DNA of 64,000 nucleotides. Source: Smithella sp. (GTDB taxonomy: Bacteria > Desulfobacterota > Syntrophia > Syntrophales > Smithellaceae). Shown in pieces: positions 1 to 8,157 of this stretch. The notes beneath the pieces were generated by a model. It was not told the DNA's origin, made no database searches, and saw nothing but the letters and a program-made list of their open reading frames with translations. Position 1 is the first letter of the stretch; every line of letters begins with the position of its first letter. The stretch is from contig SCVW01000001.1 in the NCBI GenBank assembly GCA_007244375.1, forward strand, positions 1 to 64,000, written 5' to 3'. Position numbers and translations under genes: made by a program.

Positions 1-1
1 A

Positions 2-283
2 TACAACCGGAAAGTGAAGCTGCATTTTATCAGACCGGGGAAACCGGTGGATAATGCCTTTATGGAAAGTTTCAACGCCCGGCTCAGAGAAGAATGTTTG
101 AACATCAACTGGTTTAGAAGCATAGAACATGCAAGAGAAGTGATTGAAGCATGGCGTATAGATTACAACGAAACCCGGCCGCACAGTACGCTGGGCTTTC
201 TCACGCCAAAGGAATTTGCACAAAAAGAGGAAACTATGTTATTGGAAAACTCTAATTCAAGATGGCACTACAACTGGGGGTAG
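2..283 (+). CDS. IS3-family transposase OrfB, C-terminal fragment (cut by window edge)
   Basis: The reading frame is open from the first bases of the window, so the start is missing. About 93 residues remain. They match the end of the DDE integrase core of IS3-type transposases: an RPGKPVDNAF motif, then ESFNARLREECLN, which carries the last catalytic glutamate region, then a YNETRPHSTLGFLTPKEF tail typical of IS3-group enzymes. The enzyme would cut and join the ends of its insertion sequence. A GTG at 14 could be mistaken for a start but lies inside the catalytic domain. I could not define the right inverted repeat of the element because the left end is outside the window. The next 100 bases hold no gene. 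Confidence 0.88.
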   Translation, partial: YNRKVKLHFIRPGKPVDNAFMESFNARLREECLNINWFRSIEHAREVIEAWRIDYNETRPHSTLGFLTPKEFAQKEETMLLENSNSRWHYNWG

Positions 284-384
284 TCCAGCCGTAGTAAACG
301 TCGAGGATCAAATAGCGTAAGGATATCTACCATTAGTTCAATCTTCAAATACCACAGTACTTAATAAAACCAGGGTTGTTAATA

Positions 385-990
385 TTATTTTGACCACGGA
401 GAGTAAAGAAGAAACCATAGTATTTTACTATATTCCCTTCTCACTTTTTTCCAGTCTGCCGATGATAACTCCCGGAAGTCCGCCGGGGCTTTTTCGTAAT
501 GCGTCGGCACAAAATAAAAGATGTTTTTATTCGAATCAAATACATTCCCGGCTATTAATTTAATACGTCGCATATGATATGGGGAACTGACAAATATTGC
601 GGATTTCAGCCTTAAATCAGACATTATTTCTTTTGCTTCTATTATCTCCAGATGTGTGTCCTCGTAAAATTTCTTATTTGCATTAACATTATTTTGCCCT
701 GATTTTAAAAAATTCAAATTAGGTGACAGGTATTTCTTCATCTCCTTTTCATAAACTCTATAAACCTTATGATAGGCCGGAATAATCAAGTAATCAGCCA
801 TTCCTTCGTCTATTAATTCATAAGCTTCTTTCTGACGTGCTTTAAAATCCGGACCCAGAATAAGTATCACAGCATTCGCCTTCCTGTATTCTGAAGAATA
901 AAGCAAAAACCTTGGCGAATATAAAACAAATCCTGTCACCAGCACCAAACACAAAATTACGACAATAAAATATTTACCAACTTTTTTCAC
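385..990 (-). CDS. DUF218 (YdcF/SanA/ElyC-like) membrane-anchored protein
   Basis: The protein has an N-terminal signal anchor (KKVGKYFIVVILCLVLVTGF) and then a DUF218-type domain. Family signs are ANAVILILGPDF near the start, a TADYLIIP-like strand, EDTHLEIIEAKEI in the middle, and IFVSSPYHMRRIKLI, the usual TS..HM.R motif. Family members (SanA, ElyC, YdcF) act at the cell envelope; the biochemical activity is poorly defined. I chose the GTG at 990 because an AAGG lies 9 bases upstream. A TTG at 996 also opens the frame but sits too close to that ribosome site. The gene is on the minus strand after amrA, about 58 bases downstream of its stop. Confidence 0.72.
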   Translation of the reverse strand: MKKVGKYFIVVILCLVLVTGFVLYSPRFLLYSSEYRKANAVILILGPDFKARQKEAYELIDEGMADYLIIPAYHKVYRVYEKEMKKYLSPNLNFLKSGQNNVNANKKFYEDTHLEIIEAKEIMSDLRLKSAIFVSSPYHMRRIKLIAGNVFDSNKNIFYFVPTHYEKAPADFRELSSADWKKVRREYSKILWFLLYSPWSK

Positions 991-1047
991 AAACAATATC
1001 CTTCAAACAATTGTCTGTATTGAATATCACGAAGGAATATTCAGCAA

Positions 1048-1596
1048 TCAATCCGTATCGCCGAAATAATCCGCAGAAAAAATGAATATCTCCGTTTCTT
1101 TATCCTTCCACGCCTGTGCCGGCAACCCGGCTTTATGGCAGGTTTCCTGAAGAAAAGTTTCTCTGTCCCATTTATATTCGACAGCAACCTGCGGCAATAA
1201 TAAACCCGAGTTATATCCGCGAATAATGTACAACCCATGCTTCCCTACTTCAATCTCATTGATATCTTTGATCCGTTTCAACGGGCTCAATACCGATATT
1301 TCAAAAGTCAAATCTTTAACTTCTTCCGGTTTTAAGGAAGGAAATCGCGAATCATGAAAAGCGGCGGCGACAGCCATTTCCTGCACTGTTTCAGCGAGCG
1401 GTTTATACGCTTTTATATAACCTATACAACCGCGGAGGTAACCGTGCTTTTTTAAAGTCACAAAAGCACCGCTCTTCGATCTGAGGTTTTCCGAATCCAT
1501 TTTCAGTTGAGGCATTTTTTTATTACCTATTTTTGCCGCAATCGCGTTTTTGGCTATTTCCAGGAGGATATTTTTTTCTTTCGCTGTTAATTCCAT
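1048..1596 (-). CDS. amrA: AMMECR1-domain protein (AmmeMemoRadiSam system protein A)
   Basis: This 182-residue protein is a complete AMMECR1 domain. The signature LRGCIGY is present, followed by AAFHDSRFPSLKPEEV and FEISVLSPL, then the conserved C-terminal LLPQVAVEYKWDRETFLQETCHKAGLP. The ATG has a good ribosome site (AAAGGAG). In many bacteria and archaea AMMECR1, a MEMO-like protein and a radical SAM protein are encoded together and are named the AmmeMemoRadiSam system; the reaction is not firmly known. The MEMO-like partner is the next gene upstream (1916-2737). The radical SAM partner is not in this window. A structured repeat element fills the gap between the two genes. Confidence 0.9.
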   Translation of the reverse strand: MELTAKEKNILLEIAKNAIAAKIGNKKMPQLKMDSENLRSKSGAFVTLKKHGYLRGCIGYIKAYKPLAETVQEMAVAAAFHDSRFPSLKPEEVKDLTFEISVLSPLKRIKDINEIEVGKHGLYIIRGYNSGLLLPQVAVEYKWDRETFLQETCHKAGLPAQAWKDKETEIFIFSADYFGDTD

Positions 1597-1636
1597 TTTA
1601 TGCTCCTTTATTGCATCTGAACTTTCATAATGTTTG

Positions 1637-1914
1637 GGAGCTGTTCAAAAGCTTGTCCCGTACTTGTTACGGGATGTTCAGACGCAAGACGCGCAGTAAA
1701 ACTCGAATTACAGGAACGAAGTGAACCGGAATTCGTTAGTTGAACTGTGCCGCTTTATCGGGGCAAAAAGCCGAACCGCGAGGCGTATAACCTAAAGGTC
1801 ACAAGTATTTACATACGTTGAGCGGTACGGTTTGCAGCGCAACCCCGGCCTGCGCCGGGATAAACTCCGCAGATGCCTGTCCGGCGCATGCCGGAAGCTT
1901 TTTTCAACAGCTCC
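1637..1914. repeat. MITE-like element with 18-20 bp terminal inverted repeats
   Basis: The gap between amrA and amrB is bounded by inverted copies of one sequence. The left end (1637-1654) reads GGAGCTGTTCAAAAGCTT and the right end (1895-1914), on the other strand, reads GGAGCTGTTGAAAAAAGCTT. Inside are further palindromes: TCCCGTA/TACGGGA around 1656-1674, a CCCGG/CCGGG pair near 1843-1860, and CCGGC/GCCGG pairs near 1880-1894. No protein gene lies within. Stretches recur elsewhere: 1693-1713 matches 36878-36898 at about 19 of 21 positions, and the GGAGTTTATCCCG block near 1855-1868 recurs inverted near 40687-40700. It looks like a non-autonomous mobile or REP-type repeat; no clear target duplication is visible. 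Confidence 0.6.
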
Positions 1915-1915
1915 A

Positions 1916-2737
1916 TTATTTACAGTAAACTGCTGCCGCATACCCGACAACCGAACTTTTGTCGCCGGTTACATCTCCTGAATTGGCGTATTTCAAAAGA
2001 TGTGCTTTATCTGCTTTCATCATATGTGCCACCAGCATTGTCACTGCCATAGGTCCGCCGCCGCACGCTTCAACAGTTCCATTTTCCATAGCTTGTATAA
2101 GACCGACGGCATCGCCATTCTTCAGATATTCCAGAGCAACGGTATCCATTTTCTTTGCTGTATTATAACTATAAAAATGAGACAAATCGGAACTGCCCAC
2201 TATCAACATTTTTTTGTCGCGTACGGTTTCATATATGGCCGCCGCCAGTTCCTTGCAGGTTTCCATATCTTGATTACCCATCACCAAAGGTACAAATGAA
2301 AATTTACCCAATGCTACCTGCAAAAAAGGAATCTGAATTTCTACGGAATGTTCCTGACGGTGTGCCTCCGGAATATCAACCGTTATTTTACTTAAATTTT
2401 TAATTTTCTCAGCAAACTCTTCAGCTACAGGTATTACACCAAGAGGTGTCTCATAACCGCCCTTGCTGAAAATGGACACACCGTTAAAAGCAACTCTGTG
2501 ACTTGGTCCTACAACAATAACGACATCATACTTATTGCCACGAATAAGTTTGTAAGCGTTTGCCGCAACCTGTCCGGAGTAAACGTAACCTGCATGAGGA
2601 GCGATCAAACCTACAATTTCGCCTGGCGATGCCAGATCAGGAACCGACTCAAAAAATTTTTCAACATTTTTTTTCAAAACTGACGGATTTCCCGGATACC
2701 ATGAACCGGCTATTACTGACTTTCTTACGGTATTCAT
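1916..2737 (-). CDS. amrB: MEMO1-family protein (AmmeMemoRadiSam system protein B)
   Basis: The 273 residues match the MEMO family over their whole length. Signs are AGSWYPGN near the N-terminus, GLIAPHAGYVYSGQVAANAY with the conserved PHAGY histidine, VVVGPSHRVAF, HRQEHSVEIQIPFLQ, and VGSSDLSHFYSY. These hold the histidines and aspartate of the extradiol-dioxygenase-like pocket. The C-terminal CGGGPMAV region is also typical. A TGAGG ribosome site precedes the ATG. The gene lies 7 bases downstream of the CysK-CysS fusion in transcription order and ahead of amrA, so the three may be cotranscribed. Role is inferred from family only; no activity is proven for bacterial members that I know of. 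Confidence 0.9.
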   Translation of the reverse strand: MNTVRKSVIAGSWYPGNPSVLKKNVEKFFESVPDLASPGEIVGLIAPHAGYVYSGQVAANAYKLIRGNKYDVVIVVGPSHRVAFNGVSIFSKGGYETPLGVIPVAEEFAEKIKNLSKITVDIPEAHRQEHSVEIQIPFLQVALGKFSFVPLVMGNQDMETCKELAAAIYETVRDKKMLIVGSSDLSHFYSYNTAKKMDTVALEYLKNGDAVGLIQAMENGTVEACGGGPMAVTMLVAHMMKADKAHLLKYANSGDVTGDKSSVVGYAAAVYCK

Positions 2738-2744
2738 AGCTACC

Positions 2745-5063
2745 TCACTTAAATCGCCAAATTACCCCTTGTGGCGTGTCTAAAACATCCACACCAAGTT
2801 CCGCCAATTGCGTTCGATAGGAATCTGCCTCCTTCCAGTTACGAACCTTTCTTGCCGCTTCTCTTTTATCGATCAACATTCTTATTTCCCCTTCCGCAAC
2901 CCGCGTATCAAAATCCATTATGCCTAACACTTCGTTTATACTTTTCAGCGCATCAAGTATTTTTTGGGCATTAATTTTATTTATCATACGCCGGGTTAGA
3001 GGAATGTTTATCTTGCCAATCAGATTAAAAAGTGCCGCCAGTGCTCCGGCAATATTTAAATCATCGTCCAAAGCCGCTGTGAAATCATGTTTTAGATCGT
3101 ATATCAACTGGTCGAGTTCCGTAAAAACTTCTTTACCCTCATCGTTGACGGCATTCAACCGGCTAATGAATATATTTATTTTTTTTGCCGTATTCTTTGC
3201 CGTTTGCAGAGCACCTTCAGAATAATTAACTGGTTTGCGATAATGCACTCCCATCAGGAAAAAACGGATGTCCATCCCGGTGTAACCATTTTCCCGTAAT
3301 TGTGACAGAGGCAGAGCATTATTTAAAGAACGGGACATTTTGCGTCCGTCAACCATTACCAGTTCGGCATTAACCCAGTAATTAGGACCATTGTGACCGG
3401 AAAAAGCCTTATTGATGGCTAGAACATTTTCACAATGAGGAAATATCTCGTCAGCTCCACTCACGTGAATGTCATAAGCAACACCAAGATACTTATGAGC
3501 AATCGAAGCACATTCAAGATGCCAACTTGGTCTTACATTTCCCCATAATGTCTTATAATAAATGCCTCTTTTCAATTCGGACAGACTCGATCTTTTTAGC
3601 AGCGCAAAATCTGCCGGGCTATCCTTCTCATAATCGTCAAGATCAATGGATTTACCTTGTCTGTTTTTTCCCAGGTCTATTTTGGAAAGTACTCCATAAT
3701 CGTTCAGTTTGGCAATATTATAATAAACCGAATGCAGTTTTTCATACGCGTACTCCTTATCGACCAGTTTCTCAACAATCTTAAGCATCGTGTCCACATT
3801 TTCAGAGGCTTTAACGTAGATATTTTCCTGACGAATATTCAGAAACTGTGTGTCCTCCATAAAAATCCGCATATATTTTTGGGAATAATCAGCAAGTGCT
3901 ATCGCCTCTTTTTCCGAACCTCTTATTGATTTATCACCGAAATCAACAATATCCAGGACATGCTTTACATTGTATCCTTTATAACTTAGATAACGGCTTA
4001 TTAAATCGGATACCACCAAACGTCGGTAATTCCCCAGATGAGGAGTATCATGAATGGTCGGTCCGCATGTGCGCATACTTATTTCATCGGATTTGATTGG
4101 ATTGAAAAGAGTTTTCTGGCGCGTGAAAGCATTGTAAAGGTTAAATGTGGAAACTTCTCTTTTAAAAGCAAATAATTCCGTACTTAAGTAGCGCTCCCCG
4201 CTGTCAGGAAGGATAACAACAATCATCCCTTCTTCCAAAAGTTTTGCCTTCTGCGCTGCAACAAACATGGCCGCACCGGAGCTCATTCCGACCAGAATGC
4301 CTTCTTCACGAGCCAGCCGCCGGGACATTTCAAAAGCATCTTCATCTAAAATATTAACTTTTTCGTCGAGCCTGGTTTTGTCATATATTCCCGGACGATA
4401 AGATTCCCGCATATTTTTCAGCCCCTGAATTTTATGCTGGAGATAGGGTTCAACACCTATAATTTTAATTTCCGGATTTAGTTCTTTAAGCCGCTTGGAA
4501 ATTCCCATAGCCGTGCCTGTAGTACCGAGGCTGCATACCACCATTGTAACTTTACCGTCTGTTTGTTCCCAAATTTCCTGCGCCGTTCCATAATAATGAG
4601 CGGCAATATTATCCTCATTATTGAATTGATCGGTACCAAAATATTTATCAGGATTTTCGCGTAACATCTTATAAGCGATCTCAATCGCTCCGTCGGTACC
4701 CTGATTAGCAGGGGTAAAGTACAGTTCGGCACCCATGGCACGCAGAATTTTCTTTCTCTCATCGCTCGCCGCTTCCGACATGGTCAAGCAAAGTTTATAG
4801 CCCTTCGCTGCGGCAATCATTGCCAGGCCGATTCCCGTATTGCCGCTGGTAGCCTCCAAAATGGTTTTTGACGGTGTCAAATCACCTCTTTTTTCTGCAT
4901 TCTCGATCATAAATAATGCGGTTCGATCCTTAATGGATCCGCCGGGATTAACACCTTCAACTTTCGCAAAAATCTTTACTTTTTTATTGTGATTAAGCCG
5001 GGAGATTTCCACCAAAGGTGTATTGCCAATACTTTCAATAATGCTTTTGTAAAGTTTATGCAT
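2745..5063 (-). CDS. Cysteine synthase - cysteinyl-tRNA synthetase fusion protein
   Basis: One uninterrupted frame encodes two full enzymes. Residues 1-320 are a PLP cysteine synthase: IGNTPLVEI, the lysine motif GGSIKDRTA, EATSGNTGIGLA, GTTGTAMG and LPDSGERYLST. Residues about 330-772 are a class I cysteinyl-tRNA synthetase: CGPTIHD followed by HLGN in the HIGH position, WHLECAS, the KMSRS loop, and a normal C-terminal tail (KEADSYRTQLAELG). So cysteine made from O-acetylserine and sulfide could be loaded on tRNA by the same chain. The usual zinc motif FPHHENE is FPHCENV here. I start at the ATG at 5063, which begins directly on the CysK fold and has GGA upstream; the frame extends 30 residues further without homology. 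Confidence 0.93.
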   Translation of the reverse strand: MHKLYKSIIESIGNTPLVEISRLNHNKKVKIFAKVEGVNPGGSIKDRTALFMIENAEKRGDLTPSKTILEATSGNTGIGLAMIAAAKGYKLCLTMSEAASDERKKILRAMGAELYFTPANQGTDGAIEIAYKMLRENPDKYFGTDQFNNEDNIAAHYYGTAQEIWEQTDGKVTMVVCSLGTTGTAMGISKRLKELNPEIKIIGVEPYLQHKIQGLKNMRESYRPGIYDKTRLDEKVNILDEDAFEMSRRLAREEGILVGMSSGAAMFVAAQKAKLLEEGMIVVILPDSGERYLSTELFAFKREVSTFNLYNAFTRQKTLFNPIKSDEISMRTCGPTIHDTPHLGNYRRLVVSDLISRYLSYKGYNVKHVLDIVDFGDKSIRGSEKEAIALADYSQKYMRIFMEDTQFLNIRQENIYVKASENVDTMLKIVEKLVDKEYAYEKLHSVYYNIAKLNDYGVLSKIDLGKNRQGKSIDLDDYEKDSPADFALLKRSSLSELKRGIYYKTLWGNVRPSWHLECASIAHKYLGVAYDIHVSGADEIFPHCENVLAINKAFSGHNGPNYWVNAELVMVDGRKMSRSLNNALPLSQLRENGYTGMDIRFFLMGVHYRKPVNYSEGALQTAKNTAKKINIFISRLNAVNDEGKEVFTELDQLIYDLKHDFTAALDDDLNIAGALAALFNLIGKINIPLTRRMINKINAQKILDALKSINEVLGIMDFDTRVAEGEIRMLIDKREAARKVRNWKEADSYRTQLAELGVDVLDTPQGVIWRFK

Positions 5064-5190
5064 AATTTTTCCAAAAAAATATATATCCTGCTTAAGCCGG
5101 ACGAGACCCCGGTTATACCGGCAAAATGCTTGCCGGATAATATAGTGCAACATCGGCTGGAGCCGGCTAATTCCAAATCATTGGGATTTA

Positions 5191-5607
5191 TTAACTATCC
5201 ATTTTGGGTAAAGAAATTTTTAAAAAATGAACGCCTTCTTCTCTTAAATTTTCTTCTTCTTGCGGCGTACTGGTGCCTTTGATATTTCGTCTTTCTTCAT
5301 CCCCGTAATGTATCTTTAAGGCAGTTTCGGCAAATTTATTACCCACATCTTCGAAATTATTATCCAAATATTGATTCAACATCTTAAGTGCATTAGCAAG
5401 AGAATGCCCTTTTTCTGTAATTTTTTCCGACGTCCGTGAATCCTTCCCTATAAAGGCAACTGAAGAAGGAACTATTTCGATACTCGAACTATTACACACA
5501 GGACAGGAAACAAGTTTTTGCGAATTTTGTGAAATCCAGGCTTGCCGATCCTTAAACCAGCCTTCGAATGAATGTCCTTTTTCACATTTTAAATCGTAAA
5601 TAATCAC
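5191..5607 (-). CDS. DUF1178 family zinc-ribbon-like protein
   Basis: This 138-residue protein opens with MIIYDLKCEKGHSFEGWF, the standard start of DUF1178 proteins, with DRQAWISQ and then the CPVCNS pair. Together with the first cysteine these look like a metal-binding ribbon. The middle part (ALKMLNQYLDNNFEDVGNKFAETALKIHYGDEERRNIKGTSTPQEEENLREEGV) also follows the family. The function is unknown. It stands upstream of the cysteine enzyme fusion on the same strand with a gap of about 125 bases. Confidence 0.85.
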   Translation of the reverse strand: MIIYDLKCEKGHSFEGWFKDRQAWISQNSQKLVSCPVCNSSSIEIVPSSVAFIGKDSRTSEKITEKGHSLANALKMLNQYLDNNFEDVGNKFAETALKIHYGDEERRNIKGTSTPQEEENLREEGVHFLKISLPKMDS

Positions 5608-5802
5608 CGGCTGACTATCCTTTGCACAATAATTTGTATTACTTATAACATGCCATTAAATAAAATACAATTATATATAAAAGGATTTATGGCTAAAGAG
5701 TTTGGAATTAAACGATTATTTTTTATTATAGTATTAGTTAGACTGATTACTGAATAAAAAAGTGGACAATTGGAAAGAAATTTTATATCTTCCGTGCCGT
5801 GT

Positions 5803-5879
5803 CGGGATGTGGCCCAGCTTGGTAGGGCACTGCGTTCGGGACGCAGGAGTCGCGCGTTCAAATCGCGCCATCCCGACCA
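5803..5879 (+). tRNA. tRNA-Pro (anticodon CGG), CCA encoded
   Basis: A complete 77-base cloverleaf is visible. The acceptor arms CGGGATG (5803-5809) and CATCCCG (5869-5875) pair perfectly, including the C1-G72 pair seen in bacterial proline tRNAs. The anticodon stem CTGCG/CGCAG encloses the loop TTCGGGA, giving anticodon CGG for codon CCG. The T arm carries GTTCAAATC. The discriminator A and a genomically encoded CCA (5877-5879) follow. It stands alone between genes on the minus strand. I see no repeat of its 3' end nearby that would mark an integrated element. Confidence 0.96.
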
Positions 5880-6055
5880 TTTTAATGAGATTCAAATTTC
5901 AGAAGCGTAGCGCACTGAAACTTGTTGATCGAATTATCCCAGGAGTGAAGAGACGTGGAATTTGAAGAGTCAGTGAAACTATCCCTTGTGCATAGCGCAG
6001 AAGGATATCCCGAAACATGCCCGTGATTGCATCCTGTTCTGATATAATATTTCCA

Positions 6056-7264
6056 TTAGCCGACAACGGATGCAAGTTTGAAGATCGGCAGATACATCGC
6101 TATAATCATACCGCCAACAATTCCCCCTAGGAAAACCATCATTACCGGCTCCAGAAGCGCAGTCATTGAATCCACCGCAACATCAATTTCTTCGTCGTAA
6201 AAATTGGCAATTTTACTAAGCATAGAATCAAGAGCACCTGTGGCCTCTCCCACGGAAATCATCTGTATGACCATGGGGGGGAAAAGTTCGGTTTCCGCCA
6301 ATGGTTCAGCTATGGAACGGCCTTCACTGATACCTTGGCGTGTTTTCATTAAAGCATTTTCGACAACTTTATTGCCGGAAGTTTTACTGACAATGCTTAA
6401 TCCTTCCAAAATAGGAACACCGGAAGTCATCATTGTCGAGAGTGTTCGCGAAAATTTGGCCACAGCAACTTTTTTTAACAATATCCCGAATATCGGCAGT
6501 TTAAGTAACATGGAATCAACAGCAAGGCGGCCTTTCTCCGTTTTATAAAATCTCAAAAAGGCGATATAAATTACAACACCTACAGCTAACATGTATAGGA
6601 AATAATGCTGGGTGAATTCACTTGCAGTAATTAAGAATTGAGTAGGACCAGGTAATTGTCCACCCATGCCCTCAAACATTTTCTTGAATACAGGAATAAC
6701 CTTAAGAAGTAATAAAGCGACTACAGAAATAGATATAACCAAAACAGCAATCGGATAAGTCATTGCTCCCTTAACTCTTCGTTTCAAACGTAATGCTTTT
6801 TCCATATAATTGGAAAGACGTTCCAGAATGACATCCAGCATACCGCCTGCTTCGCCGGCAGCAATTAAATTCACAAAAAGTTCATCAAATATTTGCGGGT
6901 ATTTTTTTAAAGCATTGGTCAGACTGGTACCCCCTTCTATATCTTCTTTTATCGACCGAATAATTTTAGCAAAGTTCTTATTTTGCTCTTGTTGGGCTAA
7001 AAGATCAAGACACTGAATAAGCGGCAGACCAGCGTTGATCATCGTGGAGAAGACCCGGCAGAAGACAACTACACTTTTTTCTTTTACCTTCCCTTTTAAA
7101 AAGGGTAAGTATTCTGAAATATCCTTAGGTTTTAATTTAACTTCAATGGATTTATATCCCTGCCGGCGTAATAATCCGCGAACGGCAAGCTCATCGGCAG
7201 CGTCCATCTCTCCTTTTTTTACTTCATTCTTTTTTGTTGTACCTTCCCAAATAAAAATCGGCAT
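6056..7264 (-). CDS. pilC: Type IV pilus / type II secretion inner-membrane platform protein PilC (GspF family)
   Basis: The 402 residues have the layout of PilC/GspF. An N-terminal MPIFIWEGTTKKNEVKKGEMDA segment is followed by two copies of the GspF domain (about 70-195 and 275-395), each beginning with a FCRVFSTMINAGLPL or FSRTLSTMMTSGVPI type sequence. Three membrane segments are clear, at about 170-190, 220-240 and 375-395. GEAGG/GEATG motifs occur in both halves. The protein forms the cytoplasmic-membrane platform that works with a PilB/PilT ATPase. The ATPase and pilin genes are not adjacent here, so the gene is detached from its usual cluster. Confidence 0.9.
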   Translation of the reverse strand: MPIFIWEGTTKKNEVKKGEMDAADELAVRGLLRRQGYKSIEVKLKPKDISEYLPFLKGKVKEKSVVVFCRVFSTMINAGLPLIQCLDLLAQQEQNKNFAKIIRSIKEDIEGGTSLTNALKKYPQIFDELFVNLIAAGEAGGMLDVILERLSNYMEKALRLKRRVKGAMTYPIAVLVISISVVALLLLKVIPVFKKMFEGMGGQLPGPTQFLITASEFTQHYFLYMLAVGVVIYIAFLRFYKTEKGRLAVDSMLLKLPIFGILLKKVAVAKFSRTLSTMMTSGVPILEGLSIVSKTSGNKVVENALMKTRQGISEGRSIAEPLAETELFPPMVIQMISVGEATGALDSMLSKIANFYDEEIDVAVDSMTALLEPVMMVFLGGIVGGMIIAMYLPIFKLASVVG

Positions 7265-7377
7265 ATCTTAAATCCTTTTCTTACATTGGAATAAACTTAA
7301 TTACATAATACTTTAAAACAACTTCCATATAAATTCAACAAGTTAAATTAGAAAATGTGTTGTAACCAGTTAATTGT

Positions 7378-8130
7378 TTATTCTTTAAGTTCAATTCTCC
7401 GGTGGCGCTGACAAAGTATCTCATAAAGAATAATACCGGAAGCTACCGCAACATTTAATGAGTCAAATTCACCAGTCATGGGAATTGTCAGTAAAAAATC
7501 ACATTTTTTTTTCACTAAAGGTCTGATACCTTTGGCTTCTCCCCCTAATACCAGAACTACAGGACAGTTGAAATCCATCTCCTGTAAGTTACTTCCACCA
7601 CGAGTTTCAGCTCCAAAAACCCAAAATCCTTTATCTTTAAGGTAATCAATCGTTTGCGCTATATTAACAACTTTGGCAACAGGTATTTGCGTAACACTTC
7701 CCGCGGAAGCTTTATTAACAACCGCGGTAACCGAAGCAGCTCTGTCTTCAGGAATTATTATACCGTTTGCACCCAAACAATGAGCAGTACGAATTATTGA
7801 CCCCAGATTATGGGGATCCATAATACTGTCAAGAACTAAAATTAAGTCCGAATTAAAAGATCTATTGCGGTTTCTTTCTATTCCATCCAAATCAGCATAA
7901 ACAAACGGTCTGCACAAGCCGATAACTCCCTGATGATCAGAAGTCCCCGCCAGTTCATCCAAATATTTTCGTTGATTAAACTCAACTGGAATTACTTTTT
8001 GTCCGGATAATTCTATTATTTCTTCAATGGATGATCCACCTCGGCCGGAAGCAATGATAATTTTTCTTAACCGGCCTTTCTGCTGTTGAAGGAGGGCCTT
8101 AATGGAATTTATACCGTAAACTACCTCCAT
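7378..8130 (-). CDS. rlmB: 23S rRNA (guanosine(2251)-2'-O)-methyltransferase RlmB (SpoU/TrmH family)
   Basis: The 250-residue protein starts with MEVVYGINSIKALL, the substrate-binding L30-like N-domain. It continues into the SPOUT knot domain with LVLDSIMDPHNLGSIIRTAHCLGANGII, VVLVLGGEAKGIRP and IPMTGEFDSLNVAVASGIILYE, the three SpoU motifs. It uses SAM to methylate the ribose of a guanosine in 23S rRNA; the exact target site is inferred from the RlmB type. GGGAAG lies upstream of the start. It is followed by pilC and preceded by pyrF, all on one strand with short gaps. Confidence 0.9.
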   Translation of the reverse strand: MEVVYGINSIKALLQQQKGRLRKIIIASGRGGSSIEEIIELSGQKVIPVEFNQRKYLDELAGTSDHQGVIGLCRPFVYADLDGIERNRNRSFNSDLILVLDSIMDPHNLGSIIRTAHCLGANGIIIPEDRAASVTAVVNKASAGSVTQIPVAKVVNIAQTIDYLKDKGFWVFGAETRGGSNLQEMDFNCPVVLVLGGEAKGIRPLVKKKCDFLLTIPMTGEFDSLNVAVASGIILYEILCQRHRRIELKE

Positions 8131-8157
8131 TTTCTGCTTCCCAATTTCGTGACTTAA

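Noticed and set aside
2745-5063. Possibility that CysK and CysS are two overlapping genes
   Set aside because: One frame reads through both without a stop and no ribosome site or start is seen at the join.
5880-6055. Region after tRNA-Pro as an integrated element site
   Set aside because: No copy of the tRNA 3' end and no integrase gene nearby.
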